In this document: piece after piece, positions 27,529-35,804 of the stretch
Layout: each line of letters opens with the position of its first letter
How positions within the stretch are numbered: the stretch's first letter is position 1
NCBI GenBank assembly: GCA_964419935.1
Contig: CAYQQJ010000019.1
Coordinates: forward strand, 1-64,000
Reading direction: 5' to 3'
DNA: 64,000 nt
Origin: CAYQQJ01 sp964419935
GTDB lineage: Bacteria > Pseudomonadota > Gammaproteobacteria > Pseudomonadales > Cellvibrionaceae
Notes under the pieces: generated by a model
What the model was told of the DNA's origin: nothing
Database searches by the model: none
What the model saw: the letters and a program-made list of their open reading frames with translations, nothing else
Translations under genes and position numbers: made by a program

Positions 27529-28047
27529 CTACAGTTTGACATACAGATAATCACCTTTTGTGATATGGGCGAAGCCAAATCGTTCGTAGTAATGTCTCAC
27601 ATCGCTATTAATAGGGTTCATAATTCTGAGTTCGCGGGCACCAAGAGCTTGCGCATAACCAACCATTGCCAAGAAAGTGGGTTCAAATACCTTAATACCG
27701 TCAGGCCTGTCTGGGTTGCCTTCAATAAAGTCGAGACGTAGCTTAGAGCCTTGATATGTCGGACGGCCCAAACTTAGACTGGCCAAAACGTTGTTGTGCC
27801 AAAGGGCCATCTCAAATCGCTTAGGGTAGCGGAATTTGAACGAGCTATACCCCTTGACCCATTCCCAATCTACTTTGCGCTTGGAAGAGGAGTTCCAGCG
27901 TTCAGATTGAGCCAAAGCAGATGCATCAATCAATTTAGCCTTAAGGCTGCGTTGATTGCTGCTGTAGAAATCTTTATTCAACTCTTCTATTACGGCTTTT
28001 CTGATCGCGGTGTAACGCTCTTCTGCATCCCTATGAGTGGCCAGCAT
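27529..28047 (-). CDS. GNAT-like hypothetical protein
   Basis: The 172-aa product has the late signature of GNAT acetyltransferases: a helix with FLAMVGYAQALGARELRI followed by NSDVRHYYERFGFAHI, where the YYERFGF block corresponds to GNAT motif B. The acetyl-CoA pyrophosphate loop (R/QxxGxG/A) is not obvious, so it may bind another ligand or be inactive. A GGAG-like site precedes ATG 28047. It begins a short minus-strand group in an accessory patch between the Nudix gene and yacG. No substrate can be named. Confidence 0.6.
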   Translation of the reverse strand: MLATHRDAEERYTAIRKAVIEELNKDFYSSNQRSLKAKLIDASALAQSERWNSSSKRKVDWEWVKGYSSFKFRYPKRFEMALWHNNVLASLSLGRPTYQGSKLRLDFIEGNPDRPDGIKVFEPTFLAMVGYAQALGARELRIMNPINSDVRHYYERFGFAHITKGDYLYVKL

Positions 28048-28168
28048 GATACCTTTATCTCCATATTCATCTTACCTGAATTCTAGTGCTTACGTCTTCC
28101 GGGCCAGCTCGCCATCGGGTGGTAAGCTTCTCATTACTCATCACCATTCACCCATCACCCACAACCAT

Positions 28169-28351
28169 CTACTCCCAATCATCATCGGGGTGCACAGGCT
28201 CCCCCGGAACCCGGTGGCCCTCGGAGGCCCATTCGCCCAAGTCAATCAATTTGCAGCGTCGGCTGCAAAACGGGCGGTCGGGGAAGGCGGGCGTCATCAG
28301 GACTTCTTTTTTACAGGTGGGGCAGGGTACGGATAGCGTCTTTACAGTCAT
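28169..28351 (-). CDS. yacG: DNA gyrase inhibitor YacG
   Basis: YacG is a small zinc protein that binds GyrB and blocks its DNA binding in E. coli. The 60-aa product has the four-cysteine knuckle CPTC (10-13 region) and CSRRC, with the conserved RPFCSRRCKLIDLGEWASE segment and an acidic C-terminus. Its ATG overlaps the coaE stop by 4 bases, the usual coaE-yacG arrangement in gammaproteobacteria at the end of the pilBCD group. Confidence 0.95.
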   Translation of the reverse strand: MTVKTLSVPCPTCKKEVLMTPAFPDRPFCSRRCKLIDLGEWASEGHRVPGEPVHPDDDWE

Positions 28352-28968
28352 AAGCCTTGTTTTTGCTCGCGGTGTTTCAGGGATTGCTGTAAATAATAGA
28401 AGTGCAATTTCTCAATCGCAAGCTGCAGTTGCAGCTCATCCAGGGAATTGTCGAGAATATCGTCCGCGTAACTCAGCCGTTCCTGTCGAGTCATTTGGCT
28501 GTTGATGATTTGCTGGATATCATCAGCGTTGGCATTGTCACGAGCAGCCGTTCTTGCCAGTTGCAGACTTTCCGGCACATCAACCACCAGAACCCGGTCG
28601 ACCAGCTTGTACTCACCGCTCTCAATGAGCAATGGGGAAGAGAGCATCACATACATGCTGTGGGCCTGCTCAAGACGCTCCCGACAGAGGCGCTTGATCT
28701 CCGGGTGCAGCAGGTTTTCCAGCCAGAGCTTTTCCTGCGGGTCGTTAAAAATTCTTTCACGTAGCGCCTTGCGGTCAAGCACACCATCGGCCGTGAGTAG
28801 CTGTTCTCCAAAATGCTGGGATATTTGCTCCAGTGCTGCCGTGCCGGGTAGTACCACTTCACGAGCAACAACATCCGCATCCACAACCTCCACGCCCAGT
28901 TGTTGAAGCCAATTGGTTACTGTGGTTTTTCCCGACCCAATGCCACCGGTAATGCCGACTTTATACAT
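28348..28968 (-). CDS. coaE: dephospho-CoA kinase CoaE
   Basis: CoaE phosphorylates the ribose of dephospho-CoA, the last step of coenzyme A synthesis. The P-loop GITGGIGSGKTT is at residues 6-17, followed by VVDADVVAREVV (substrate side), HPEI and the lid segment (RTAARDNANADDI). The SPLLIESG motif is intact. At 206 aa it is full length. It lies downstream of pilD on the minus strand, but a 284-bp array of REP units separates the two, which may uncouple their expression. Confidence 0.96.
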   Translation of the reverse strand: MYKVGITGGIGSGKTTVTNWLQQLGVEVVDADVVAREVVLPGTAALEQISQHFGEQLLTADGVLDRKALRERIFNDPQEKLWLENLLHPEIKRLCRERLEQAHSMYVMLSSPLLIESGEYKLVDRVLVVDVPESLQLARTAARDNANADDIQQIINSQMTRQERLSYADDILDNSLDELQLQLAIEKLHFYYLQQSLKHREQKQGL

Positions 28969-29013
28969 CTTGAAAGTGCCCTAAATGCCACGGTTGTTCG
29001 GCGAAGAACACCC

Positions 29014-29297
29014 GTAGCCTGGATGGAGTGCAACGGAATCCGGGACCGTCGATGGCGCATGTCCCCGGATTCCGCTCCGCTTCATCCAGGCTACAAATTC
29101 GGAAGTACTCCACCCGTAGCTTGGATGGAATGCAACGGAATCCTGGGCCGTCAATAGTGCCTGCTCCCGGATTCCGCTCCGCTTTATCCAGGCTACAAAT
29201 TCGAAAAAATACCCACCCGTAGCCTGGATGGAGTGTAACGGAATCCGGGGCCGTCAATGGTGCCTGCTCCCGGATTCTGCTTCGCTTTACCAGGCTA
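29014..29297. repeat. array of three REP doublets between pilD and coaE
   Basis: Three units at 29014-29094, 29116-29196 and 29219-29297 each begin GTAGCYTGGATGGA and end TCCAGGCTAC (the last CCAGGCTAC). Each contains CGGAATCC near one arm and GGATTC near the other, so each is an inverted pair of REP-type sequences (REPIN). Spacers of 21-22 bp are alike (AAATTCG...CACCC), giving a 102-103 bp period and implying tandem duplication. A fourth unit is at 38786-38867. The array lies inside the pilBCD-coaE-yacG group and fills most of the 348-bp gap 28969-29316; no gene is present there. Confidence 0.85.
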
Positions 29298-29316
29298 CGC
29301 TGTGGCACAGCAATGC

Positions 29317-30231
29317 TTACATGCCGAGTACCTGCAAATACTGGCTGGTTATCTGATCACCCCACAAAAAAGCTATCCAACCTGCAATAGCTAAATAAGG
29401 CCCAAAAGGAATGGGAATGTTCTTGTCCTTGCCCGCGACGAGAATACCCACAATGCCAATAGCGGCACCCACGAACGAAGACAGGATGATGATAAGCGGC
29501 AGTGCCTGCCAGCCCATCCATGCGCCCAGGGCGGCCAGCAGCTTGAAGTCACCATAACCCATGCCCTCCTTACCGGTTACCAGCTTGAATAGCCAGTAAA
29601 TCGACCAAAGGCTCAGGTAGCCAGCAACTGCACCAAATAATGCGGATTCCAGGTCCGTGTATACACCAAACGCGTTGGCGATCAGACCCAGCCACAATAG
29701 TGGCAGGGTGATCGAATCCGGCAGCAGCTGATGGTCCACGTCTATCATGGTGAGAGCAATCAGGCACCATGTCAGCACAATGCCCAACAGCGCAGCGGTA
29801 GATGCCCCAAACAAAAAGGCAATCAGCGCGGTAAGCAAACCTGTGGCCAGTTCAATAATGGGGTAGCGCGGTGAAATCTTCGCCTGGCAATTATTGCAGG
29901 CACCTTTCAGCAGTATGTAACTTAACACCGGGATGTTGTGCCAGGGCTTTATCTGCGCCTGGCATTTGGGGCAATGGGAGGTGGGGTAGGCCAGGTTGAA
30001 CGCTTTGGCCTCGGCCTTTTTGCCGTCCTTCTGGTGCGCAACGTCGCTATGTTTGCTCTTGGTCGAAGACGTGGCGATAAACTCTTCACATTCCGCCCGC
30101 CAGGAACGCATCATCATTTCGGGCAAGCGGTAGATGACGACGTTCAGGAAGCTGCCGACTAACAGGCCGACAATTAACGCAGTGCCGATGAAAAAAGCGG
30201 GGTAAAGCTCGAACGCGTGGAATAGTGTCAT
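29317..30231 (-). CDS. pilD: prepilin peptidase / N-methyltransferase PilD
   Basis: PilD cleaves the leader from type IV prepilins and type II secretion pseudopilins and methylates the new N-terminal residue. The four-Cys zinc motif is present (Cys87, Cys90, Cys112, Cys115; CPKC and CNNC). The two catalytic aspartate sites are DVDHQLLPD (about 164-172) and GMGYGDFKLL. About eight membrane helices are visible. A hydrophilic insert of about 35 residues before the cysteines (SSTKSKHSDVAHQKDGKKAE) makes the cytoplasmic loop longer than usual. It lies 6 bases after pilC. Substrates in this window are PilA, FimT, FimU, PilV, PilW, PilX and PilE. Confidence 0.96.
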   Translation of the reverse strand: MTLFHAFELYPAFFIGTALIVGLLVGSFLNVVIYRLPEMMMRSWRAECEEFIATSSTKSKHSDVAHQKDGKKAEAKAFNLAYPTSHCPKCQAQIKPWHNIPVLSYILLKGACNNCQAKISPRYPIIELATGLLTALIAFLFGASTAALLGIVLTWCLIALTMIDVDHQLLPDSITLPLLWLGLIANAFGVYTDLESALFGAVAGYLSLWSIYWLFKLVTGKEGMGYGDFKLLAALGAWMGWQALPLIIILSSFVGAAIGIVGILVAGKDKNIPIPFGPYLAIAGWIAFLWGDQITSQYLQVLGM

Positions 30232-30237
30232 TAACTA

Positions 30238-31464
30238 CTAGACCACACTGCCAATCTGGAAAATAGGCATATACATCGCTATCATCAAGCCGCCGACCAA
30301 AACACCCAGCACAGACATGATCATCGGTTCCAAGAGCGACGTCAAATTATCGACCGCATTGTCTACAGCTTCTTCATAATAAAAAGCCACTTTATCCAGC
30401 ATGGCATCCAGCGCGCCGGACTCTTCACCAATGGTGACCATTTGAATAAGCATAGAGGGAAAAATTTTGCTTTGACGAATCGCCATATTTAGCTGGGTGC
30501 CTGTCGCAACGTCGTCTCTTATGTTGATGACGGCTTCTTGGTAAATCGAATTTCCCGTAGCTCCGGCTACAGATTCAAGCGCATCAATCAACGGCACGCC
30601 GGCAGCAAAGGTGGTAGAGAGTGTTCTGGCGAACCGGGCTATAATGGATTGGTAAACAATGTCACCGACAATGGGCATCTTCAACATGGCACGGTCAACT
30701 AATCTTGCAAATGCCTCGCTTTTTTGTCGCACATTTTTGAATATGAACACAGCAGCGATTACAGCAACGATTACATACAACCAATAGCTTTGCGCTAATT
30801 CAGATAGGTGTAATACAAATAGCGTAAAAGCTGGCAGGTCCGCGCCAAAACTGCTGAAGGTTTCCGCAAACTGCGGCACCACTTTAACTAGCAAAATACC
30901 GGTTACAATAAGTGCCACCGCGATGACGGCGATCGGGTATGACATTGCTTTTTTAATTTTCGCTTTAAGCTGTTCAGTTTTTTCTTTATATATGGCGATC
31001 CTGTCCAGCATGGTTTCCAGCGCGCCGGATTGCTCGCCGGAATCGACTAGGTTACAAAACAAATCATCGAAGTATTTCGGGTGTTTCCGCAATGATGCGG
31101 CGAAACCACCCCCGGCGGCCACATCGTCTCGGATACTCAGTAAAAGCTCTTGCAATGCTTTGTTATCTAAGCCTTCTGCAACAATTTCAAAGCTCTGTAC
31201 CAACGGCACACCCGCTTTCATCATGGTGGCCATTTGCCGGGTTAAAACGGCAATATCCATGGGTGTGATTTTCTTCTTGCCACCACCAAATAGTGGCTTT
31301 GGTTTCCTACGTACAGCGTTGGTACGTATGCCCTGACGGATCAGTTGAGCCTTGACGAGCGCTGAAGTGGTGCCGCTCATTTCACCCTCAACCTTCTTGC
31401 CCTTTTTATCGACGCCCTTGTAGGCGAATATTTGGGACGTTGTGCTGGTATTTGTTCTTGCCAT
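30238..31464 (-). CDS. pilC: type IV pilus inner membrane platform PilC
   Basis: PilC is the polytopic platform that couples the PilB and PilT motors to pilin assembly. Two tandem GspF domains are visible; the first starts LTRQMATMMKAGVPLVQSFE, the second FARTLSTTFAAGVPLIDALE. Three membrane spans lie at about residues 175-200, 220-240 and 375-400. At 408 aa it has the Pseudomonas length. It lies between pilD and pilB, 5 bases after pilB, so the three genes form one operon. Confidence 0.96.
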   Translation of the reverse strand: MARTNTSTTSQIFAYKGVDKKGKKVEGEMSGTTSALVKAQLIRQGIRTNAVRRKPKPLFGGGKKKITPMDIAVLTRQMATMMKAGVPLVQSFEIVAEGLDNKALQELLLSIRDDVAAGGGFAASLRKHPKYFDDLFCNLVDSGEQSGALETMLDRIAIYKEKTEQLKAKIKKAMSYPIAVIAVALIVTGILLVKVVPQFAETFSSFGADLPAFTLFVLHLSELAQSYWLYVIVAVIAAVFIFKNVRQKSEAFARLVDRAMLKMPIVGDIVYQSIIARFARTLSTTFAAGVPLIDALESVAGATGNSIYQEAVINIRDDVATGTQLNMAIRQSKIFPSMLIQMVTIGEESGALDAMLDKVAFYYEEAVDNAVDNLTSLLEPMIMSVLGVLVGGLMIAMYMPIFQIGSVV

Positions 31465-31469
31465 TGGAA

Positions 31470-33200
31470 TTAATCCTTAGTCACCCTGTTGGCTTCTTCC
31501 AGGCTGGTTACTCCCGTGGAAGCCTTGCGCAAGGCGGATTTTCGGAGGTTGTTGAAACCGGCTTTGGCGGCAGCGTCGGCAATCTGAATACTGTTGCCAC
31601 CTTCCATTATAATGCGGGATATCTCCGGGGTAATGCGAACAACTTCATAAACGCCCACACGACCCTTATAACCGTTTGTACACTTGTCGCAGCCAACCGG
31701 ATGAAAAAGTGTGATTTCCTCGGGCGGGAGGTCGATATCATCAAAACCTTCTTCCGTCAGAATCTCTTTGGGAATGTCATCTGCTGGCTTTTTACAGTGG
31801 CTACACAAGCGTCGGGCGAGGCGCTGAGCGATGATCAGGCTCACGGTTGTGGCCACGTTGAAGGTGGGCACCCCCATATTCATCAAACGGGTCAAGGTCT
31901 CCGGTGCGCTATTAGTGTGCAGTGTAGATAGCACCAAGTGCCCCGTTTGTGCCGCTTTGATAGCAATTTCTGCAGTTTCCAGGTCCCGAATTTCCCCAAC
32001 CATCACAATATCCGGGTCCTGCCGCAGGAAAGACCGCAGTGCTTCCGCGAAGGTCAGTCCCACCTTGTTCTTTACATGTACCTGGTTTACACCTTCCAGG
32101 TTTATCTCCACCGGGTCTTCGGCCGTGGAGATATTGCGCTCCTTGGTATTGAGGATATTCAAACCGGTGTAGAGGGATACGGTTTTACCGGAACCAGTAG
32201 GGCCGGTAACCAGGATCATCCCCTGGGGCTGAGCCAAGGCATCCATAAACAGCTTTTTCTGGTCATCTTCATAACCCAGGGCATCAATACCCATTTTGGC
32301 TGCGGAGGAATCCAGAATACGCAGCACCACTTTTTCACCGAACAGCGTCGGCAGAGTGTTAACCCGGAAGTCAATGGCGCGGCTCTTGGATATCTTCATC
32401 TTGATGCGGCCGTCTTGGGGTATCCGCCGTTCAGATATGTCCATCTGGGACATGACCTTCAGACGCGCAGCGATCCGAATCGCGAGGTTCACTGGTGGGG
32501 TTGCGACTTCCCGCAACACTCCGTCCACACGAAACCGCACACGGTAACTCTTTTCGTACGGCTCAAAGTGAATATCTGATGCGCCAGTTTTTATTGCATC
32601 TAGCAACACTTTGTTAATGAAGCGTACAATAGGGGCTTCATCGGCTTCCTTGTCGCCGTCATCCTTGGGAGACGCATCTTCATCAACGGCCTGAATGTCC
32701 AGTTCATCCAGTTCCTCGCCGTCCAAGCCACCCAGAGTGTCACCAATGGACTCCTCAGCCGCGTTCAAATAAGCCTCGATGGCGATATTGAGCTTGTCTG
32801 CCTCAACAAGTACCGCTTCTGTATTCAAACCCGTGTTGAACTTGATTTCATCCAGCGCGTGAAGGTTGGTGGGGTCTGCGACCGCCACAAACAGCCTGTT
32901 GCCACGCTTATACAAGGGGAGCGTGTGGTGCTTGCGGACCAGTTTCTGGTCAACAATGCCGCGCGGCAGGTTGGTATCGGACAGTACAGAAAGGTCGAGA
33001 AGCGGTGTGCCGAACTCATCAGACGCCGCAATGGCTATATGTTGCGCGTTCACCGCTCCGGATTCTGCGAGGTACAAAGCGAGTGGACGCTTTTCCTTGA
33101 TGGAAGCCTCTAGTGATTTGCGCGCTTGAGTTTCGTCCAATAGGCCATCTTTTACTAGCCGCTTGGCCAAACCGCTTAGTGCAACTGGTTGTGTGCCCAT
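31470..33200 (-). CDS. pilB: type IV pilus extension ATPase PilB
   Basis: PilB hydrolyses ATP to extend the pilus. The N-terminal MshEN-like domain (about residues 10-150) can bind cyclic di-GMP in relatives. The ATPase domain has Walker A GPTGSGKT at 333-340, Walker B MVGEIRDLETAEIA, an arginine-rich segment, and a zinc-binding CSHC...CDKC tetracysteine. Length is 576 aa. It is transcribed away from pilA and is the first gene of pilB-pilC-pilD, with coaE and yacG further on. Confidence 0.97.
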   Translation of the reverse strand: MGTQPVALSGLAKRLVKDGLLDETQARKSLEASIKEKRPLALYLAESGAVNAQHIAIAASDEFGTPLLDLSVLSDTNLPRGIVDQKLVRKHHTLPLYKRGNRLFVAVADPTNLHALDEIKFNTGLNTEAVLVEADKLNIAIEAYLNAAEESIGDTLGGLDGEELDELDIQAVDEDASPKDDGDKEADEAPIVRFINKVLLDAIKTGASDIHFEPYEKSYRVRFRVDGVLREVATPPVNLAIRIAARLKVMSQMDISERRIPQDGRIKMKISKSRAIDFRVNTLPTLFGEKVVLRILDSSAAKMGIDALGYEDDQKKLFMDALAQPQGMILVTGPTGSGKTVSLYTGLNILNTKERNISTAEDPVEINLEGVNQVHVKNKVGLTFAEALRSFLRQDPDIVMVGEIRDLETAEIAIKAAQTGHLVLSTLHTNSAPETLTRLMNMGVPTFNVATTVSLIIAQRLARRLCSHCKKPADDIPKEILTEEGFDDIDLPPEEITLFHPVGCDKCTNGYKGRVGVYEVVRITPEISRIIMEGGNSIQIADAAAKAGFNNLRKSALRKASTGVTSLEEANRVTKD

Positions 33201-33572
33201 TTTTATCCTTTATCTGGAATTCTTCGGGAGTGTTGCTAAGTATGGATGCCAATTCTGAATTCGTCACGATTTTAGCGAACGTGATAAGTCTAGTGAATGC
33301 GTGTTTCTAAGTCTATGTGACTGGACAAAAACAGAGGTGATGTTGCGTTCGTTTCATGGTTGGCTGTTGCACTAGATGCCATTGCGCGCAGTAGCCAACA
33401 ATCATGGCTGACGAAAATTGTCAGTTTTCGTCGCGCGGCGTCATTGGTCATCCTATGGCATCTTAATACTTTTTACGCTAACTTCTTGATTATCGGCCAT
33501 TTTAAACTATGGCACGAGTTTTGAGTAATGTAAGCGTGGTAACCAAACAGAATTCCTTATCGGAGAAATTTT
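33201..33572. other. divergent pilB-pilA intergenic region (372 bp)
   Basis: No gene is present. The right end carries the sigma-54-like pilA promoter. About 80 bp before it, TTGTC and TCGTC motifs near 33417-33433 could be PilR contacts, as Pseudomonas PilR binds TGTC-type half sites. No clear promoter for pilB is recognised on the minus strand. Confidence 0.5.
33510..33524 (+). promoter_or_regulatory. sigma-54-like promoter of pilA
   Basis: TGGCACG-AGTT-TTGA at 33510-33524 matches the sigma-54 consensus TGGCACG-N4-TTGC except that the -12 GC is GA. The start would fall near 33536, about 36 bases before the pilA ATG. PilA is known to be sigma-54 and PilR dependent in Pseudomonas, and pilR/pilS are in this window. 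Confidence 0.65.
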
Positions 33573-34043
33573 ATGAAACAGGTTCAAAAAGGTTTTACAT
33601 TGATTGAACTGATGATCGTGGTTGCGATTATTGGTATCCTCGCGGCAGTAGCACTTCCTGCATACCAAGATTACACAACACGCGCAAAACTTTCGGAAAT
33701 TCCATCGCTTATGTCTGCTGTCAAGACTGATCTTTACGAGCGATACACATCTGAAGGCAATTGGCCTAGTGCCAGCGATGGTGCGCTTATTGTCAAGCGT
33801 TTAGAATCAGCTGCTACAGTAGCAACCGGTGCTGTTGCGTACACTGCGGGTGCTGACGTTACCGCCCCTGCCAAAGTTGCCGTTACGCTTTCAAATACTG
33901 GGGCTGGGAATGATGTGGATACCAAGAAGCTTACATTCACCTTCACCGTAAATGACCAAGGTATGCAAATGGCTTGTGGTACGGATGTGAGTAGTGATCA
34001 TTACAATAAGCTGCCCCCGATCTGCCGCCATGTAGGCAGCTAA
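33573..34043 (+). CDS. pilA: major type IV pilin PilA
   Basis: PilA is the main pilus subunit. The short leader MKQVQKG is cut by PilD before Phe8 (FTLIELMIVVAIIGILAAVA), with Glu5 of the mature protein present. The globular domain is rich in Ala, Thr and Val. Two cysteines near the end (MACGTD and PICRH) can form the usual disulfide-bounded loop. The last residue is Ser, which matters because the gene behind it resembles the Pseudomonas glycosylase that modifies a C-terminal Ser. A good ribosome site (CGGAGAAA) precedes ATG 33573. The mature protein is about 149 aa. A strong terminator follows, so most transcripts end before the next gene. Confidence 0.96.
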   Translation: MKQVQKGFTLIELMIVVAIIGILAAVALPAYQDYTTRAKLSEIPSLMSAVKTDLYERYTSEGNWPSASDGALIVKRLESAATVATGAVAYTAGADVTAPAKVAVTLSNTGAGNDVDTKKLTFTFTVNDQGMQMACGTDVSSDHYNKLPPICRHVGS

Positions 34044-34066
34044 GCGTTCAGTCGCAACAGTGTTCT

Positions 34067-34094
34067 GAAAAACCCGCTTATGCGGGTTTTTTTG
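34067..34094 (+). terminator. intrinsic terminator after pilA
   Basis: AACCCGC (34071-34077) and GCGGGTT (34082-34088) form a stem with a four-base loop, preceded by A residues and followed by a run of T to 34093. It lies 27 bases after the pilA stop and would let only readthrough transcripts reach the glycosylase candidate. Confidence 0.92.
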
Positions 34095-34133
34095 TTAGTA
34101 CATAATACCGACGTTGTGGAAGGACTAGCACAA

Positions 34134-35576
34134 GTGCCTAGTAAGTCATTAGTTGTTGATGCACCTCTGATCGGCATTCTTATACTCGTATTCTTTGTCT
34201 ATTGCTTCAGCCCTTATTTTGCATACTGGATCGACGGCGCGGGCTGGGGTGATAAACGCGTGTTGCAGCTTGCGCTGATGGGATTAGCCGGATGTTTGGC
34301 TATGGTTGTCCCCCGATACAGAAGCGTTATTTTGATCGCATTTTCTTCAACTCAACCGCTTATGCGGTATGGGTTCTCTACCTTTGTGTTGCTCGCGTTA
34401 GCGACGTGTGTGACTGCTGCTTATCCAATGCGCAGTCTTCAAGAATTAGGATTGATCGCAGGTATGGGGTTGGTTGGGCTCTGCGTTTGGGTTGAGCTTA
34501 AAACGGTTGGCCTTGAAATGCTGCATAGGTGTATGTCAGTAGCCTTTTTATTGGCGTCTCTTGGGCTCATCGGCCTGTTTTTAAGTTATTACCTCGTGTT
34601 TGTGCAAGACCCGCACAACCTCCATTTGTCGGCGATGACAAGATGGGTACCCCATTTCGGTAATCCGCGTGCATTTAACCATGTCCAGGTATGGGTAATC
34701 CCTCTCATGTCGTGGTGCTTGATCGAGCACTGGCGGCGAAGCTCAAACATGCTGTGGCTAATTGGAATCACTATGGCCTTGTCCTTTTGGTGGTCGTTAG
34801 TGTTTTTTACGCTGGGGCGTGGAGTCTTTTGGAGTTTGTTATTCGGCGTGATCGCTACAGGCATAATTTGCTATCGCAGGGCTCGTTTTTTGGCACTGCC
34901 GGTTGTTTGTGCAGTTCTTGGGATAATGCTCTACATGCTAATGTTTGTAGCAGTTCCACTACTTACGTACGGCGATGTAGGTGTTAGTTATGTAGATAGG
35001 ATTTCGGACATAAATGACAGCGGCCGTTTTCGATTGTGGGCATTGGCTACGTCTGCGGTTATCGAGAACCCAATATTGGGCATCGGTGGACAACACTACG
35101 CCATGCAATCAAATACTTTCGGTTCGGCGCATAATATGTGGTTAAATTGGGCGGCCGAACAAGGTCTCCCGTCTCTGATTCTGCTAGTACTCGGCTGTAT
35201 TGCGGCTGCCCGGAAGATGGTGAGTATTCATGGGGACGACTCGATCTCTCCGCTTCACATGTTTTTGATGTGGCAGTTCATAACAGCGCTACTCTATTCT
35301 TGCTTGACCGCTTTATGGATTACACCGCTAAGTCAAGTGTTAATGGCTGGTTCGCTTGCTCTTTGCACAAGTACATTTGCACCTTCTCGCTCTGCTGGCA
35401 TTCCAACGAGCGGCGGTCTACTCTTAGCCGCTCCGCTCCTCACTGCTGTACTTATAATGGCGGTTGCTTCCATCGTGATTTCCGTAGTTGATCTGAATAC
35501 CATGCGTGAGAGTTTAGCGATCGATGGGCTTAACTATCCCAGGTTCTGGTTGAATGGACACTTTTTTCATCAGTGA
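34134..35576 (+). CDS. O-antigen ligase-like membrane protein, candidate pilin glycosyltransferase
   Basis: This protein has about eleven membrane helices and belongs to the Wzy/WaaL superfamily. The large periplasmic loop contains DSGRFRLWALATSAVIENP, LGIGGQHYA and SAHNMWLNWAAEQG, the Arg and His positions typical of these lipid-linked sugar transferases. Placed directly after pilA, it matches the position of TfpO (PilO), which attaches an O-antigen unit to the C-terminal Ser of PilA in some P. aeruginosa strains. PilA here also ends in Ser. GTG 34134 was chosen because AAGGA lies 9 nt upstream; the ATG at 34080 is inside the pilA terminator. Bacteriocin-like or polysaccharide ligases are alternatives. 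Confidence 0.75.
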   Translation: MPSKSLVVDAPLIGILILVFFVYCFSPYFAYWIDGAGWGDKRVLQLALMGLAGCLAMVVPRYRSVILIAFSSTQPLMRYGFSTFVLLALATCVTAAYPMRSLQELGLIAGMGLVGLCVWVELKTVGLEMLHRCMSVAFLLASLGLIGLFLSYYLVFVQDPHNLHLSAMTRWVPHFGNPRAFNHVQVWVIPLMSWCLIEHWRRSSNMLWLIGITMALSFWWSLVFFTLGRGVFWSLLFGVIATGIICYRRARFLALPVVCAVLGIMLYMLMFVAVPLLTYGDVGVSYVDRISDINDSGRFRLWALATSAVIENPILGIGGQHYAMQSNTFGSAHNMWLNWAAEQGLPSLILLVLGCIAAARKMVSIHGDDSISPLHMFLMWQFITALLYSCLTALWITPLSQVLMAGSLALCTSTFAPSRSAGIPTSGGLLLAAPLLTAVLIMAVASIVISVVDLNTMRESLAIDGLNYPRFWLNGHFFHQ

Positions 35577-35804
35577 AACGAAATAAACGAGACACCCACG
35601 TTAAAAATTACTCTTCAAACGTATTCCCACCAAGTAACCCGTCGGGTTGATTGTTGAGCCTCGGAAACAAAGTAAGCGCCGAACCAACAATAAGCGCCGA
35701 ACCAACAATAGGATAAACGGGTCAGGATAAACGGGTCGGAGGGATTATTTTTCAGTCAGACTGCTTGTGGTAAGGTTACGATTTGATCATGCAAAGGAGC
35801 TGCT
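35577..35804 (+). other. non-coding region with two short tandem duplications before the transposase gene
   Basis: TAAGCGCCGAACCAACAA occurs twice in tandem (35673-35690 and 35691-35708). GGATAAACGGGTC occurs at 35711-35723 and 35725-35737. The second repeat runs into the left inverted repeat of the transposase element. No gene is present. The duplications look like slippage or replication products at an element edge. Confidence 0.7.

Noticed and set aside
27193..27741. 182-codon plus-strand hydrophobic frame
   Set aside because: It is antisense to the charged 73-aa protein and the GNAT-like gene; hydrophobicity arises from the complement of acidic codons.
29014..29297. Array near 29.1 kb as a CRISPR
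   Set aside because: Units are inverted repeats of about 80 bp with near-identical 21-22 bp spacers, the reverse of CRISPR structure, and no cas genes are present.
34080..34133. ATG 34080 as start of the glycosylase candidate
   Set aside because: It lies inside the pilA terminator stem and has no ribosome site; GTG 34134 has AAGGA 9 bases upstream.
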